The notes under the pieces: generated by a model
What the model was told of the DNA's origin: nothing
Databases searched by the model: none
The model's input: only the letters and a program-made list of their open reading frames with translations
Translations under genes and position numbers: made by a program
NCBI GenBank assembly: GCA_023416275.1
Contig: JAEZIB010000120.1
Location: forward strand, 1 to 64,000
Origin: Bacillota bacterium
GTDB taxonomy: Bacteria > Bacillota > Clostridia > Acetivibrionales > DSM-1351
Reading direction: 5' to 3'
Length of the DNA: 64,000 nucleotides
In this document: piece after piece, positions 19,621 to 28,908 of the stretch
Layout: every line of letters starts with the position of its first letter
Numbering within the stretch: the stretch's first letter is position 1

Positions 19621-19727
19621 ACTCAACTTTACCAGTTGGAAATGGTAGGTGTTAAACTATCAATGGAAAGTTGGGTTATAAATAAGTTTGAACACCGATA
19701 GACTTTTCATGTGGGAAAGTTGAGTAA
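19621..19727. repeat. Dispersed repeat, CTCAACTTTCC family, copy A2
   Basis: The left end is ACTCAACTTT and the right end GGGAAAGTTGAGTAAAT. It contains an internal GGAAAGTTG and the conserved core AAGTTTGAACACCGATAGA, which also occurs in the copy at 24449-24508. Confidence 0.6.
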
Positions 19728-19915
19728 ATAATTATATTAATTTATGTATAAATAATATTATAAAACTTAGAATTTTATGTGAAAACATAGAATGTTTACT
19801 ATAAATATATATCCATTACTAAAATGTATTTTGTAATATGTACTTTAGTATGATAGAATAATATAGATACTAATATTATGGATACTTAGATATTTCATTA
19901 AAAGAGGAAATATTT

Positions 19916-21106
19916 ATGAAAATATTAATGCTGTCTTGGGAATATCCGCCAAGAATAATAGGTGGGATATCCCGAGTAGTTTATGATTTAGCACAAAATT
20001 TAGGTGAAGCTGGCAACGATGTTCATGTTTTGACTTGCTGGGAGCCTTATACACAAGAATATGAGATTGATAAGAATGTAACAGTGCATAGAGTACATGT
20101 CTACAATAATCCATCAAGCACTTTTGTGGAGTGGGTTATGCAGCTCAATTTTGCGATGGTTGAATATGCTGTAAAGCTACTTCAAAATGGTGAATTTGAT
20201 ATCGTGCATGCTCATGATTGGCTTGTGGCGTATGCATCTAGGGTATTAAAGCATTCATATAATATTCCGGTTATTTCAACAATACATGCTACTGAATATG
20301 GAAGAAATAATGGAATACATACTGATATATCGAGAACAATAAATAATATAGAAAAATGGTTGATGGGTGAGTCTGATTCACTTATTGTCAACAGTAAATA
20401 TATGAAGGATGAATTAATTTCAGTATTCAATATTAATTCAGATAAGATTAGAGTTATTAGCAATGGTGTTGATTTAAATAAATTTGATAATACATTTAAA
20501 GATTTAGATTTTAGAAAAAATTATGCTTCTCCAAATGAAAAAATAGTGTTTTATGTGGGAAGACTTGTTAATGAAAAGGGAGTTCATGTATTACTAAATG
20601 CTATTCCTAAAATATTACATGAGTTTAATGATGTAAAGTTTGTAATTGCGGGCAAAGGACCGTGCTTAAATAATCTAATAGAGCTAAGCCATGAGTTAAA
20701 TGTCAATGAAAAAATTTATTTTACTGGCTTTGTAAGTGAGGAGGTTTTGTTAAATCTATATATGTGTTCGGATATAGCTGTTTTTCCGAGTACTTATGAA
20801 CCTTTTGGTATTGTTGCACTCGAGGGAATGGTTGCAGGCATTCCTGTTGTGGTATCTGATGCTGGAGGTCTCAATGAAATTGTGAATCATAAAGAAGATG
20901 GAATGAAATTTTATAGCGGAAATTCTAATTCTTTAGCTGATTGTATTTTAGAATTATTAAAAAATCATGAATTATCAGAAAAAATTTGTAATGCAGCCTT
21001 AGAGAAGGTACAAAAGCTATATAATTGGAATAATATATCAAAAACCATTTCTGATGAATATAGATATGTTATTTCTCAATTTAACAGCGCAAAGGAAACT
21101 AAATAA
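19916..21106 (+). CDS. Glycosyltransferase family 4 protein
   Basis: A 396-residue cytosolic glycosyltransferase with the GT-B fold. The N-terminal half starts MKILMLSWEYPPRIIGGISRV, typical of GT4 and glycogen-synthase-like enzymes. The C-terminal donor-binding half has VGRLVNEKGVHVLL, GKGP, and the retaining GT4 signature PFGIVALEGMVAGIPVVVSDAGGLNEIV, which includes the E(x7)E-type glutamates. It transfers a sugar from a nucleotide donor to an unknown acceptor, either a glucan or a cell-surface glycan. AGAGGAAA lies upstream of the ATG. It precedes RNase J by 90 bp on the same strand, but no functional link is evident. Confidence 0.9.
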   Translation: MKILMLSWEYPPRIIGGISRVVYDLAQNLGEAGNDVHVLTCWEPYTQEYEIDKNVTVHRVHVYNNPSSTFVEWVMQLNFAMVEYAVKLLQNGEFDIVHAHDWLVAYASRVLKHSYNIPVISTIHATEYGRNNGIHTDISRTINNIEKWLMGESDSLIVNSKYMKDELISVFNINSDKIRVISNGVDLNKFDNTFKDLDFRKNYASPNEKIVFYVGRLVNEKGVHVLLNAIPKILHEFNDVKFVIAGKGPCLNNLIELSHELNVNEKIYFTGFVSEEVLLNLYMCSDIAVFPSTYEPFGIVALEGMVAGIPVVVSDAGGLNEIVNHKEDGMKFYSGNSNSLADCILELLKNHELSEKICNAALEKVQKLYNWNNISKTISDEYRYVISQFNSAKETK

Positions 21107-21196
21107 TAGCTAGATTTATAAGGAAATATTTCCAAAATAAAACCAATTTAGTTAGTATAAGTAGTTATTTTTTATAGTAAAATTGGAGGATTAATT

Positions 21197-22864
21197 GTGT
21201 CAAAAAGTAAAAAAAAGTTAAGAGTTATACCACTAGGTGGACTGCAGGAAATTGGAAAAAATATTACTGCTTTTGAATATGGTGATGATATTGTTGTTGT
21301 TGACTGCGGACTTTCATTTCCTGAGGATGAAATGCTGGGAATTGATTTAGTTATACCAGATGTTACTTATTTAGTAAAAAATAAAGAAAAGGTAAGGGCA
21401 ATAGTATTAACACATGGTCACGAGGATCATATTGGAGCACTGCCATATGTTTTAAGAGAATTAAATGTTCCTGTCTATGGAACAAAATTAACTATTGGTT
21501 TAATAAAATGTAAGCTTGAAGAGCATAACTTGCTGGATACTACAGATTTAAGGACAGTTTGTGCAGGTCAGACTATCGATCTTGGTGCCTTTAAGGTGGA
21601 ATTCATTCATACTACTCATAGTATTGCTGATGCGGTTTCTTTAGCCATACACACGCCAATAGGAGTTATAGTTCATACTGGAGATTTTAAAATTGATTAT
21701 ACTCCAATACAAGGTGAAACAATGGATTTGGCTAGATTCGCCGAACTTGGGAAAAAAGGCGTTTTATTACTTATGTGTGATAGTACTAACATTGAAAATG
21801 AAGGCTATACAATGTCTGAGCGGACTGTAGGAGATACCTTCAATGAAATTTTTGCAGACTGCAAGGGTAGGATTTTGGTTGCAACCTTTGCTTCAAATGT
21901 TCATAGAGTACAGCAGGTAATTAATTCTGCAGTTAAATTTGGCAGAAAGGTTACTGTTATTGGAAGAAGTATGGTAAATGTTGTAAATGTCGCAATGGAG
22001 CTTGGTTATCTGATTGTTCCAGAGGGTGTAATTGTTGATATGGAAAATATGGATAAAGTGCCACAAGACAAGCTTGTAATAATTACTACTGGCAGTCAAG
22101 GTGAAACAATGTCTGCACTTACAAGAATTACTTTTGGAGAACATAAAAAAGTAGAAATTATTCCTGGAGATTTGGTCATTATTTCAGCTTCACCTATCCC
22201 TGGTAACGAAAAACTTATTTCTAGAGTTGTAAATGAGTTGTTTAAAAAAGGTGCTAAAGTTATATATGAAGCTTTAGCTGATATTCACGTTTCGGGGCAT
22301 GCATGTCAAGAGGAAATTAAGCTTATTCATAATCTAGTCAAGCCTAAATTTTTCATGCCAGTACATGGTGAACACAGGCATTTGAGACAGCATACTGATT
22401 TGGCAATAAGAATGGGAATGCAGAATGAGAATGTATTCATATTAGAAAACGGAAAAGTGCTGGAGTTAACCCATGACTCTGCAAAAATAAATGGAAGTGT
22501 TACAGCAGGAAGAGTTCTTGTAGATGGACTTGGTGTTGGGGATGTTGGCAATGTTGTTCTAAGAGATAGAAGGCATCTATCACAGGATGGTTTGATTGTA
22601 GTTGTTATAACAATAGAAGGTGACACTGGCAATGTAGTTGCTGGTCCTGATATTATTTCAAGAGGCTTTGTTTATGTTCGTGAATCTGAAGATTTGATGG
22701 AACAGATTAAGGAAATTGCCAAGCAGGCTGTCAATAAAAGTGCCGGCAAAAGCCGCGGCGATTGGTCTATTAGAAAATCTGCAATACGTGAGGATTTAAA
22801 GGACTGTATTTATCAGAAAACAAAGCGTAAACCAATGATTTTACCAATAATAATGGAAATTTAA
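21197..22864 (+). CDS. rnj: Ribonuclease J
   Basis: A 555-residue RNase J, the 5'-to-3' exonuclease and endonuclease that turns over mRNA and processes rRNA in Firmicutes. The metallo-beta-lactamase metal site is THGHEDH (residues 72-78), and the beta-CASP region includes HSIADA, GDFKID and the later SGHACQEE and PVHGEHRH. The start is a GTG at 21197 with TGGAGGA upstream. Length and order fit the family. It is followed by its own terminator. Confidence 0.97.
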   Translation: MSKSKKKLRVIPLGGLQEIGKNITAFEYGDDIVVVDCGLSFPEDEMLGIDLVIPDVTYLVKNKEKVRAIVLTHGHEDHIGALPYVLRELNVPVYGTKLTIGLIKCKLEEHNLLDTTDLRTVCAGQTIDLGAFKVEFIHTTHSIADAVSLAIHTPIGVIVHTGDFKIDYTPIQGETMDLARFAELGKKGVLLLMCDSTNIENEGYTMSERTVGDTFNEIFADCKGRILVATFASNVHRVQQVINSAVKFGRKVTVIGRSMVNVVNVAMELGYLIVPEGVIVDMENMDKVPQDKLVIITTGSQGETMSALTRITFGEHKKVEIIPGDLVIISASPIPGNEKLISRVVNELFKKGAKVIYEALADIHVSGHACQEEIKLIHNLVKPKFFMPVHGEHRHLRQHTDLAIRMGMQNENVFILENGKVLELTHDSAKINGSVTAGRVLVDGLGVGDVGNVVLRDRRHLSQDGLIVVVITIEGDTGNVVAGPDIISRGFVYVRESEDLMEQIKEIAKQAVNKSAGKSRGDWSIRKSAIREDLKDCIYQKTKRKPMILPIIMEI

Positions 22865-22880
22865 TAAATTTTGAATAATA

Positions 22881-22920
22881 ACTTTCTGTAGAAGAGTTTA
22901 AACTTCTGCAGGAAGTTTTT
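22881..22920 (+). terminator. Intrinsic terminator after RNase J
   Basis: The arm ACTTTCTGTAGAAG pairs with CTTCTGCAGGAAGT with two G-T or mismatch positions and is followed by TTTTT. Confidence 0.8.
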
Positions 22921-22926
22921 ATGAAT

Positions 22927-24201
22927 TTAAACTAATACAATATTCTGAGTATATTCTTGTCCAGCCTTTCTATAGGCTGGATTTTTATAGCCTAGAACAT
23001 ATAAATCAGTTCCTTGAGCTTCAATCTCAAGCATTCTTTTAAGTAGTCTGTTACAAGAACTTTTATAGTCTACAGGTTTTGTAACAATAGGTAGGACAGA
23101 GTTTTTTTTCATTTTTGAAAGTATTTCTCGGCCCTTATTATTAAACCCTAATATTCTAGCATATTGAGGACCTCCATACTGTTGGAATAAATCCATGTCA
23201 CCCTTTGTAACTCCAGAGAGTAGAGAGAATAATATTCTTTGTAATCTAGTTTTAGTATACCTTTTTGTACATATATTTGATAAAAGGCTATCAATGTCGC
23301 CCGAAGTATCGGCAGCCTTTTTTATTCTATATTCAAGACCTTCTGAGATACCAGTTATTTCACCAAGCTTTTCTGTGCTTGCATACCTCAAGAAAGCTAG
23401 AAGAATATTTTCATATGCATTAATGTTAACTGGTCCTCTTCCTTCTTTGAATTCTTTTTCTATTATGGTTCTGGCAATATTAGGTATAGCTTGTACAGTA
23501 TTGACACATAATTGCTGCTTTTGCTCTTGATGTATATTAAAAATACTGTTTCTTATTGCAGTAGCACTTGAAATATCTCCTGTGAAAACAGGTGAGTTGT
23601 ATTGATTTGCTACCCTCTCAATTGTATATGGCTTAATGGAGCTTTTAAGCCTGTTTAGTGCTTTTAGATACTCTATGCCTAAAATATTATTTGAAGTTTC
23701 CAGAAGGGAAGACAGATTAACTGTAGGCTCTGAAAACGAATAATGCTTTACATAATTTTCGATAGCTTTTTGCCTGCAAACAGGGAAGGATAATCCTAAT
23801 GAAAGCTGCTTTTTTAATTCAGCTTTGTATTCATCAGGCTCCTTTGCTAAAATATCTGCAATTGTTATCAGGGAATCAATATTACCATGCTCACTTCCAA
23901 AGGAGATGCAATCAACAACACCTATGCTATCTAGTATTTTAACAGCTCCAAAACCAAAGGCTTCTGCGCTGGACATGGCATAAGGCAGCGGCAATTCAAT
24001 AACTAAATCTGCTCCGCTTTTAAGAGCAATTTCTGCTCTGGCAAATTTATTTATGAGTGCAGGCTCACCGCGTTGAATAAAATTACCGCTCATAACGCAA
24101 ACAACAGTGTCACAATCTGTAATTGCTTTCGATTTTTCTATATGATATTTATGACCGTTATGAAAAGGGTTGTATTCTGTAACAATACCAAGCACTCTCA
24201 T
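22927..24201 (-). CDS. tmcAL: tRNA(Met) cytidine acetate ligase TmcAL
   Basis: A 424-residue nucleotidyltransferase-like enzyme that makes N4-acetylcytidine at the wobble base of elongator tRNA-Met, using acetate and ATP. The N-terminus shows GIVTEYNPFHNGHKYHI with the HxGH motif, then VMSGNFIQRGEPALINKFARAEIAL. Both are signatures of the TmcAL (YlbM, formerly DUF795) family. The start was placed at 24201 because GGGAGG lies just upstream on the minus strand; a frame extending to 24228 adds nine residues without support. The Shine-Dalgarno sequence is part of a dispersed repeat (24202-24240). Confidence 0.94.
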   Translation of the reverse strand: MRVLGIVTEYNPFHNGHKYHIEKSKAITDCDTVVCVMSGNFIQRGEPALINKFARAEIALKSGADLVIELPLPYAMSSAEAFGFGAVKILDSIGVVDCISFGSEHGNIDSLITIADILAKEPDEYKAELKKQLSLGLSFPVCRQKAIENYVKHYSFSEPTVNLSSLLETSNNILGIEYLKALNRLKSSIKPYTIERVANQYNSPVFTGDISSATAIRNSIFNIHQEQKQQLCVNTVQAIPNIARTIIEKEFKEGRGPVNINAYENILLAFLRYASTEKLGEITGISEGLEYRIKKAADTSGDIDSLLSNICTKRYTKTRLQRILFSLLSGVTKGDMDLFQQYGGPQYARILGFNNKGREILSKMKKNSVLPIVTKPVDYKSSCNRLLKRMLEIEAQGTDLYVLGYKNPAYRKAGQEYTQNIVLV

Positions 24202-24240
24202 ATTAACCTCCCAAGCTACTTTTGGCACAAAAAATTTAGT
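24202..24240 (-). repeat. Repeat C, copy upstream of tmcAL, supplying its ribosome site
   Basis: Read on the minus strand this is an ATTTTTTGTGCCAAAAGTAGC hairpin-like segment followed by TTGGGAGGTTAAT and the tmcAL ATG. The same arrangement stands before the ABC exporter (30759-30790) and the CARDB gene (45182-45222). Confidence 0.6.
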
Positions 24241-24595
24241 GATTATTCAGTAGAGAACTGCTGACAAGCCTAAGCATCATGGTTATTATATCAATTAAGT
24301 ATTTAATTCTCAACTTGCAATTTAAAATTGTGTTTGCAACTGAATAAATATCATGCTGCAGCTAAAACATAGTATAACTAAATTTCCCTATATAAAAAGT
24401 CAATATGTGCAGGAGACTTATAAATAGTTAGTAGAAATTTTTTAAAAACTCAACTTTCCAAGTTGATAAGTTTGAACACCGATAGATTTACTGTATGGGA
24501 AAGTTGAGTTAATAAATTGAAATTACTTGCTATATAGCTATGTAAATGTTAAATTATGTATATGAATAAATACAAACATACTATGAGGTGATTAG
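24241..24595. other. Intergenic region with a dispersed repeat
   Basis: A divergent gap between tmcAL and the metallo-hydrolase gene. Its only clear structure is the repeat at 24449-24508. Confidence 0.5.
24449..24508. repeat. Dispersed repeat, CTCAACTTTCC family, copy A1
   Basis: A 60-bp element with perfect 11-bp terminal inverted repeats CTCAACTTTCC and GGAAAGTTGAG. The interior holds AAGTTTGAACACCGATAGA, shared with copy A2. Confidence 0.75.
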
Positions 24596-25372
24596 ATGGA
24601 CAAATACGATATTGCACAAATTGCTCCCCAAGTAACAACAATAGTAGATAATGATACAAGTATTTATGTGGTTGAAGGAGAAACAGCCGCTATTGTTATT
24701 GACACTGGATATGGCTGCTTAAATCTGAAGGCTACTGTAACACAAATAACTCAAAAGCCACTAATTGTAGTATGCACTCATGGACATATAGATCATGCTT
24801 TTGGTGCTCATTATTTTGATAAGGCATATATTAGTATTGAGGATACACAATTATATGAAGAACATAGAAAAATAAAATATCACATAAAGGATGATATGAA
24901 GCAACAGTATAATTTGTCTGATGAGGAGTTTAAGAGGTGGTGTGATAGTACTGCAAATTTAGAGTTTATAACACCTGGGAAAACCTTTGATATAGGTGGA
25001 AATGTTCTGGAGGTTATTTCATTAAGAGGACATACACCTGGCAGCATTGGGTTATTGGACAGAAAGCATAGAATACTGTTTTCAGGAGATGGAATAATAT
25101 CGCATGTGTGGATGCAGTTAGAAGAATCAACTACTCTTTCCGAATATCTGAAAACTGTTAAGGCAGTAAAATCATATTGTAATGACTTTGATGCTATTTA
25201 TATGGGCCATCAAAACCATGAAACGGTATCTTTTATTGACGAATTGGAAGCTGCTTTAAACGATATTTTATCAGGAAGTACTGGGAAACCTTATGGTAAT
25301 AAGCAATTTGATGGAATGATTTATAAACGCGAAAGATGTGAAGTGGTATATAACCCAGAACGTATAAGATAA
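24596..25372 (+). CDS. Metallo-beta-lactamase fold hydrolase
   Basis: A 258-residue soluble protein of the MBL-fold hydrolase superfamily. The metal-binding motif HGHIDH covers residues 62-67, and later ligands are visible in LRGHTPGS, FSGDG and MGHQNHE. The superfamily includes thioesterases, lactonases and glyoxalase II-like enzymes; nothing in this sequence selects one. GAGGTG lies upstream of the ATG at 24596. The [4Fe-4S] protein gene follows 51 bp later in the same direction. Confidence 0.88.
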   Translation: MDKYDIAQIAPQVTTIVDNDTSIYVVEGETAAIVIDTGYGCLNLKATVTQITQKPLIVVCTHGHIDHAFGAHYFDKAYISIEDTQLYEEHRKIKYHIKDDMKQQYNLSDEEFKRWCDSTANLEFITPGKTFDIGGNVLEVISLRGHTPGSIGLLDRKHRILFSGDGIISHVWMQLEESTTLSEYLKTVKAVKSYCNDFDAIYMGHQNHETVSFIDELEAALNDILSGSTGKPYGNKQFDGMIYKRERCEVVYNPERIR

Positions 25373-25423
25373 AATAAGTCCAAATAAAATCGCTATTCAT
25401 TCACATGAGAGGGGAGGCTATAT

Positions 25424-26350
25424 ATGATTGAAGCGCTAAAGCAAGAAGCTCTATTACATGGTGATAAGCTGCATGTTTTGCCAATAAAGCACTTACATAC
25501 AATAAAAAATGAGATTGACTTATTTAAAGCAAATGAAGAGTTAAACGGTTTCCATGAATGGATTATACAGAATCTGTATTGCTTTGATGTACCAGAGGTT
25601 GATTTTACCATTAAATCCATTATTCTTATTGCTATACCACATCCTACATATGCAAATTTAGAGTTTGAAAGACAAGGTAAAAGATTCAACTCTCTTGGAA
25701 TTGTAATGTCAGATTTCGAAAATACTGGGAGGTATTTAAGTGACTTTCTTGTGCCTAGGAATTATCATGTTGAACCTGTTTATAATATTCCTATGAAAAG
25801 AATGGCTGCTCAATGCGGTCTTGCAGTCTATGGAAGAAACAACATTTGCTACGTAGAAGATATGGGAAGCAATTTTTCCTTTGCTGCATATTTTTCTGAC
25901 GTCCCATGTGAAGATGATAATTGGAATAAAATGAGCTATGCGGAAGCATGTACAGATTGCAAGGCATGTATAAATAATTGTCCAACAGGAGCTATTAGAT
26001 CTGATCGCTTTTTGATAGATAATGACAGATGCTTGTCTTGTCTTAATGAAGGTGTAGAGGAATTTCCAGAATGGCTTCCAAAGTCGGTACATCACTGCCT
26101 GTACGACTGCTTAAAATGTCAGCTAATTTGCCCGATGAACAAGGGGTATATCAGCAATTTTATGAGTCCTATAAAATTTGATGAAAAAGAAACTGACATG
26201 CTACTTGAAGGAGTTCCTTTTAATGAATATTCAGATGAGCTTAAGATGAAAGCAAAAATACTAGGAATGGCAGAATGGCCTGACATTACAAAGGCTATTC
26301 CTAGAAATCTAAAAGTCTTATTTGAGTTGAGTGAAGAGAAGGGGGATTAA
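25424..26350 (+). CDS. Double [4Fe-4S] cluster protein, epoxyqueuosine reductase-like
   Basis: A 308-residue protein with two ferredoxin-type clusters near residues 183-245: CTDCKACINNCPTG, then CLSC, then CLKCQLICPMN. The layout resembles QueG, which reduces epoxyqueuosine in tRNA with a corrinoid. However, the N-terminal part is divergent, and many clostridia encode related reductases of unknown function. It is therefore better called QueG-like than QueG. AGGGGAGG lies upstream of the ATG. The following small gene starts 3 nt after its stop, so the two are probably co-translated. Confidence 0.8.
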   Translation: MIEALKQEALLHGDKLHVLPIKHLHTIKNEIDLFKANEELNGFHEWIIQNLYCFDVPEVDFTIKSIILIAIPHPTYANLEFERQGKRFNSLGIVMSDFENTGRYLSDFLVPRNYHVEPVYNIPMKRMAAQCGLAVYGRNNICYVEDMGSNFSFAAYFSDVPCEDDNWNKMSYAEACTDCKACINNCPTGAIRSDRFLIDNDRCLSCLNEGVEEFPEWLPKSVHHCLYDCLKCQLICPMNKGYISNFMSPIKFDEKETDMLLEGVPFNEYSDELKMKAKILGMAEWPDITKAIPRNLKVLFELSEEKGD

Positions 26351-26353
26351 GAT

Positions 26354-26854
26354 ATGAAGGGATCAATAGTTGGGCTTTTTATTGGTATTATATTAACTGG
26401 GGCTATTGGTATGGCTATGTATAAAAGTACAGAGTTAAACTCTAATTTTGACTTTATGCTAAAGTATGGTTTTGAAGGAAGAAGTGTACTAAATACCTAT
26501 GATGATACATATACAAAAGAAGGCTCACCTATTATCAAAATGAAATTAAGCAAAGATGAAATGGAAACTATACTTAGTGAGATGCAAAAAATTGATATTT
26601 TTAATTATCCTGAAGCCTTTCCAACATATATGCATGTAAATCTTCCAATTAAACAATATCTAGAAATAACGTATAAAGGACAAAAGAAAATTATTACATG
26701 GTCTCTTGATAATATGCCTCCATTTGGGATAAGCGTAGATAACTATGAAGATAATGAAGTGCTATTATTAGACGGAATGACAAACAATATTATTAGGATA
26801 ATTGAGGCTAAGGAGGAATATAAAAAATTACCGGAATCTAGATTATATGACTAA
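26354..26854 (+). CDS. Small membrane-anchored protein of unknown function
   Basis: A 166-residue protein with one N-terminal membrane helix (residues 5-24, GLFIGIILTGAIGMAMY) and an external soluble domain. I do not recognise the family. The soluble part has a conserved-looking KMKLSKDEMETILSEMQKIDIFNYPE segment and then a short beta-rich region. It begins 3 nt after the iron-sulfur protein gene, with GAAGGGGG as ribosome site inside that gene. Its 3' end is partly duplicated downstream at 26942-27013. Confidence 0.75.
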   Translation: MKGSIVGLFIGIILTGAIGMAMYKSTELNSNFDFMLKYGFEGRSVLNTYDDTYTKEGSPIIKMKLSKDEMETILSEMQKIDIFNYPEAFPTYMHVNLPIKQYLEITYKGQKKIITWSLDNMPPFGISVDNYEDNEVLLLDGMTNNIIRIIEAKEEYKKLPESRLYD

Positions 26855-26941
26855 GCTAACCAGTATAAAGCAGTGCCTTTAAGTTCATGGATGTTCAATT
26901 TAGTCTGTTAGTTAATTATTAGACGAGTGAAGGAGAGGGGA

Positions 26942-27013
26942 TTAAAAATTATTGAAATAATTGAGGTTAAGGATGAATATAAAAAGTTACCAGAACCTAG
27001 AGCATTTCAGTAA
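26942..27013 (+). pseudogene. Duplicated C-terminal fragment of the preceding gene
   Basis: The 24-codon open stretch reads LKIIEIIEVKDEYKKLPEPR and ends in TAA. It matches the last residues of the upstream protein (NIIRIIEAKEEYKKLPESR) at both DNA and protein level. It has no start codon. It is the tail of a second copy that has otherwise been lost, or a small tandem duplication. Confidence 0.7.
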
Positions 27014-27030
27014 TTAATAAATAGTTAATA

Positions 27031-27070
27031 AAAGGTTCAGATTAATTAATGCTAAATCTGAACCTTTTAT
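27031..27070. terminator. Bidirectional intrinsic terminator
   Basis: AAAGGTTCAGATT pairs with AATCTGAACCTTT around a loop of about ten bases, with T-rich ends on both sides. It separates the plus-strand unit from the convergent ABC exporter operon. Confidence 0.85.
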
Positions 27071-27075
27071 AGAAA

Positions 27076-28908
27076 TTACATTTTATTAAGCATAGCTGCC
27101 CCAGTCTCTTCTTCAAATTGCTTTTGATATAAAGAAAAGTAGTAGCCCTTCTGTTTCAATAGCTCTTTATGGGTTCCACGCTCTATAATATTACCATTCT
27201 TAACCACCAGTATAATATCAGCCTTCTTGATTGTAGACAGCCTGTGGGCGATTAAAAATGAAGTTCTGTTATTTAATATATGCATAATAGCATTTTGTAT
27301 CAATTGTTCTGTCTGAGTGTCAATTGAAGAGGTTGCCTCATCAAGTACAAATATTTTGGGGTCAGATATAATTGCTCTAGCAAAGGATATCAGCTGCTTT
27401 TCACCAGTGGACAGGCGGTCGCCGCCTTCGCCGATATTAGTGTCCAGACCTTTATCCATACTATTGATAACAGTATCTGCAGCCACAAGCTTGATGGCGG
27501 CTTCAAGCTCTTCATCTGTGGCATCAAACTTTCCATATCGAAGATTGTCTCGAACTGTTCCAGAAAACAAATGTGGACTTTGCAGCACATAACCTATGTT
27601 ATTATGAAGCCATAGCTGTGAACGTTCCTTATAATCTCTTCCGTCAATCAGAATCTGACCTTTTGTTGGCTCAAAGAATCTACAGGCAAGATTTACAAGT
27701 GTGCTTTTTCCTGCACCCGTTTCACCAACAATTGCTACAGTGGTTCCAGCAGGTATCTTGAGATTGAAATCAGTTAGTATATATTCATCGCCATCAGGAT
27801 ACTTGAAGGAAACATCCTTAAACTCAATATCACCTTTTATAGTTTCCCAATTTTCTTTTTTAGGGTTAAAATTATCACCATATTTCTCAATAACCTCAGG
27901 AGTGTCAGTTATATCAGGTTCAGTTTCAATTAACCCTGTTACACGTTCAATATTAGCCTGAGTAGAAACAAAATCAGCAAAAACACGGGCAATTTGCTGT
28001 ATTGGCTCAAATATGCTTATAGCATAGGTGATAAAGACAGAAAGTGTTCCAAATTCCATTGCATCATTTATAACTAAATAACCACCCCGTACCAAAACAA
28101 TACAGACTGCAAGAGTGCTGAAAGAGAGTACTATTGGGATAAATATAGCATTAAGTATAGTAGCATGCATAGTTGAAGAATAAAACTTATCTGTAATAAC
28201 AGAAAATTCCTTTAGGTTTTTATCTTCAATAACCAGAGTTTTTGAGGTTCTTGCACCTGTAATACCTTCATTGAAGGCTCCGGTTAACCTTGAGTTAATT
28301 TTTCGTATTTTTCTGTTCACATTTAATATTTTCTTCTGAAAATACATTGTAATAAGTGCAATAAATGGGATTACACACATAACTAATAATGCCAGCTTGA
28401 AATTTAATAACAGCATAGCAATGAAAACTCCAACCACATAAACGGTTGCCCACAAAATATCTGTCATACCCCAGGAAACCATTTGTCCGATACGTCCAGT
28501 ATCACTCATAACTCTTGCCATCATGTAACCTACAGGGGTAGTATTGTAATAACTAAAAGAAAGTTTTTGAAGATGAACAAAAACAGCCTTTCTGATGGCT
28601 TTAGCAACATTTAGTTCAACAGTCATTGCATTTTCAATAAACACAATTACTGCAAATACCTGCAATAAAATAACACAACCGTATAAAGCTGCAAATTTTC
28701 CGATACCCTCTGTTGAAGCAGGTATAACAAAATTGTTAATTGCGTATCTTTGAAACAAGGGGTATGTTACATCTACAATTGATAATAAAACTAAAAAGCC
28801 CATTGCTGTAAAAAAATGTTTTTTATACAGCTTTATAAATGGTATTATTTTAGCCCAAACCTTAAATGAAAAGGGCTTTTTATACTCTTCCTCTTCTAAA
28901 TAAGCCAT
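27076..28908 (-). CDS. ABC exporter half-transporter, canonical-Walker subunit
   Basis: A 610-residue fusion of six membrane helices (about residues 20-320) and an ATPase domain (about 360-600). Walker A is GETGAGKST, and Walker B ends in LDEATSS with the catalytic Glu. The ABC signature is degenerate, LSTGEKQ instead of LSGGQ. Its partner (28908-30758) has the reverse pattern, so together they form a heterodimeric exporter with one weak and one active ATP site, as in TM287/288, LmrCD or BmrCD. The ATG overlaps the partner's stop by one base (TAATG). The substrate is probably a drug, lipid or peptide, but is unknown. Confidence 0.93.
   Translation of the reverse strand: MAYLEEEEYKKPFSFKVWAKIIPFIKLYKKHFFTAMGFLVLLSIVDVTYPLFQRYAINNFVIPASTEGIGKFAALYGCVILLQVFAVIVFIENAMTVELNVAKAIRKAVFVHLQKLSFSYYNTTPVGYMMARVMSDTGRIGQMVSWGMTDILWATVYVVGVFIAMLLLNFKLALLVMCVIPFIALITMYFQKKILNVNRKIRKINSRLTGAFNEGITGARTSKTLVIEDKNLKEFSVITDKFYSSTMHATILNAIFIPIVLSFSTLAVCIVLVRGGYLVINDAMEFGTLSVFITYAISIFEPIQQIARVFADFVSTQANIERVTGLIETEPDITDTPEVIEKYGDNFNPKKENWETIKGDIEFKDVSFKYPDGDEYILTDFNLKIPAGTTVAIVGETGAGKSTLVNLACRFFEPTKGQILIDGRDYKERSQLWLHNNIGYVLQSPHLFSGTVRDNLRYGKFDATDEELEAAIKLVAADTVINSMDKGLDTNIGEGGDRLSTGEKQLISFARAIISDPKIFVLDEATSSIDTQTEQLIQNAIMHILNNRTSFLIAHRLSTIKKADIILVVKNGNIIERGTHKELLKQKGYYFSLYQKQFEEETGAAMLNKM

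Larger units (their letters stand above)
19241..19915. other. Intergenic region with a terminator-like hairpin and a dispersed repeat
   Basis: About 675 bases without a gene. The region holds a second hairpin at 19351-19382 and a CTCAACTTTCC-family repeat at 19621-19727. The rest is AT-rich with no frame I can support. Confidence 0.55.
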
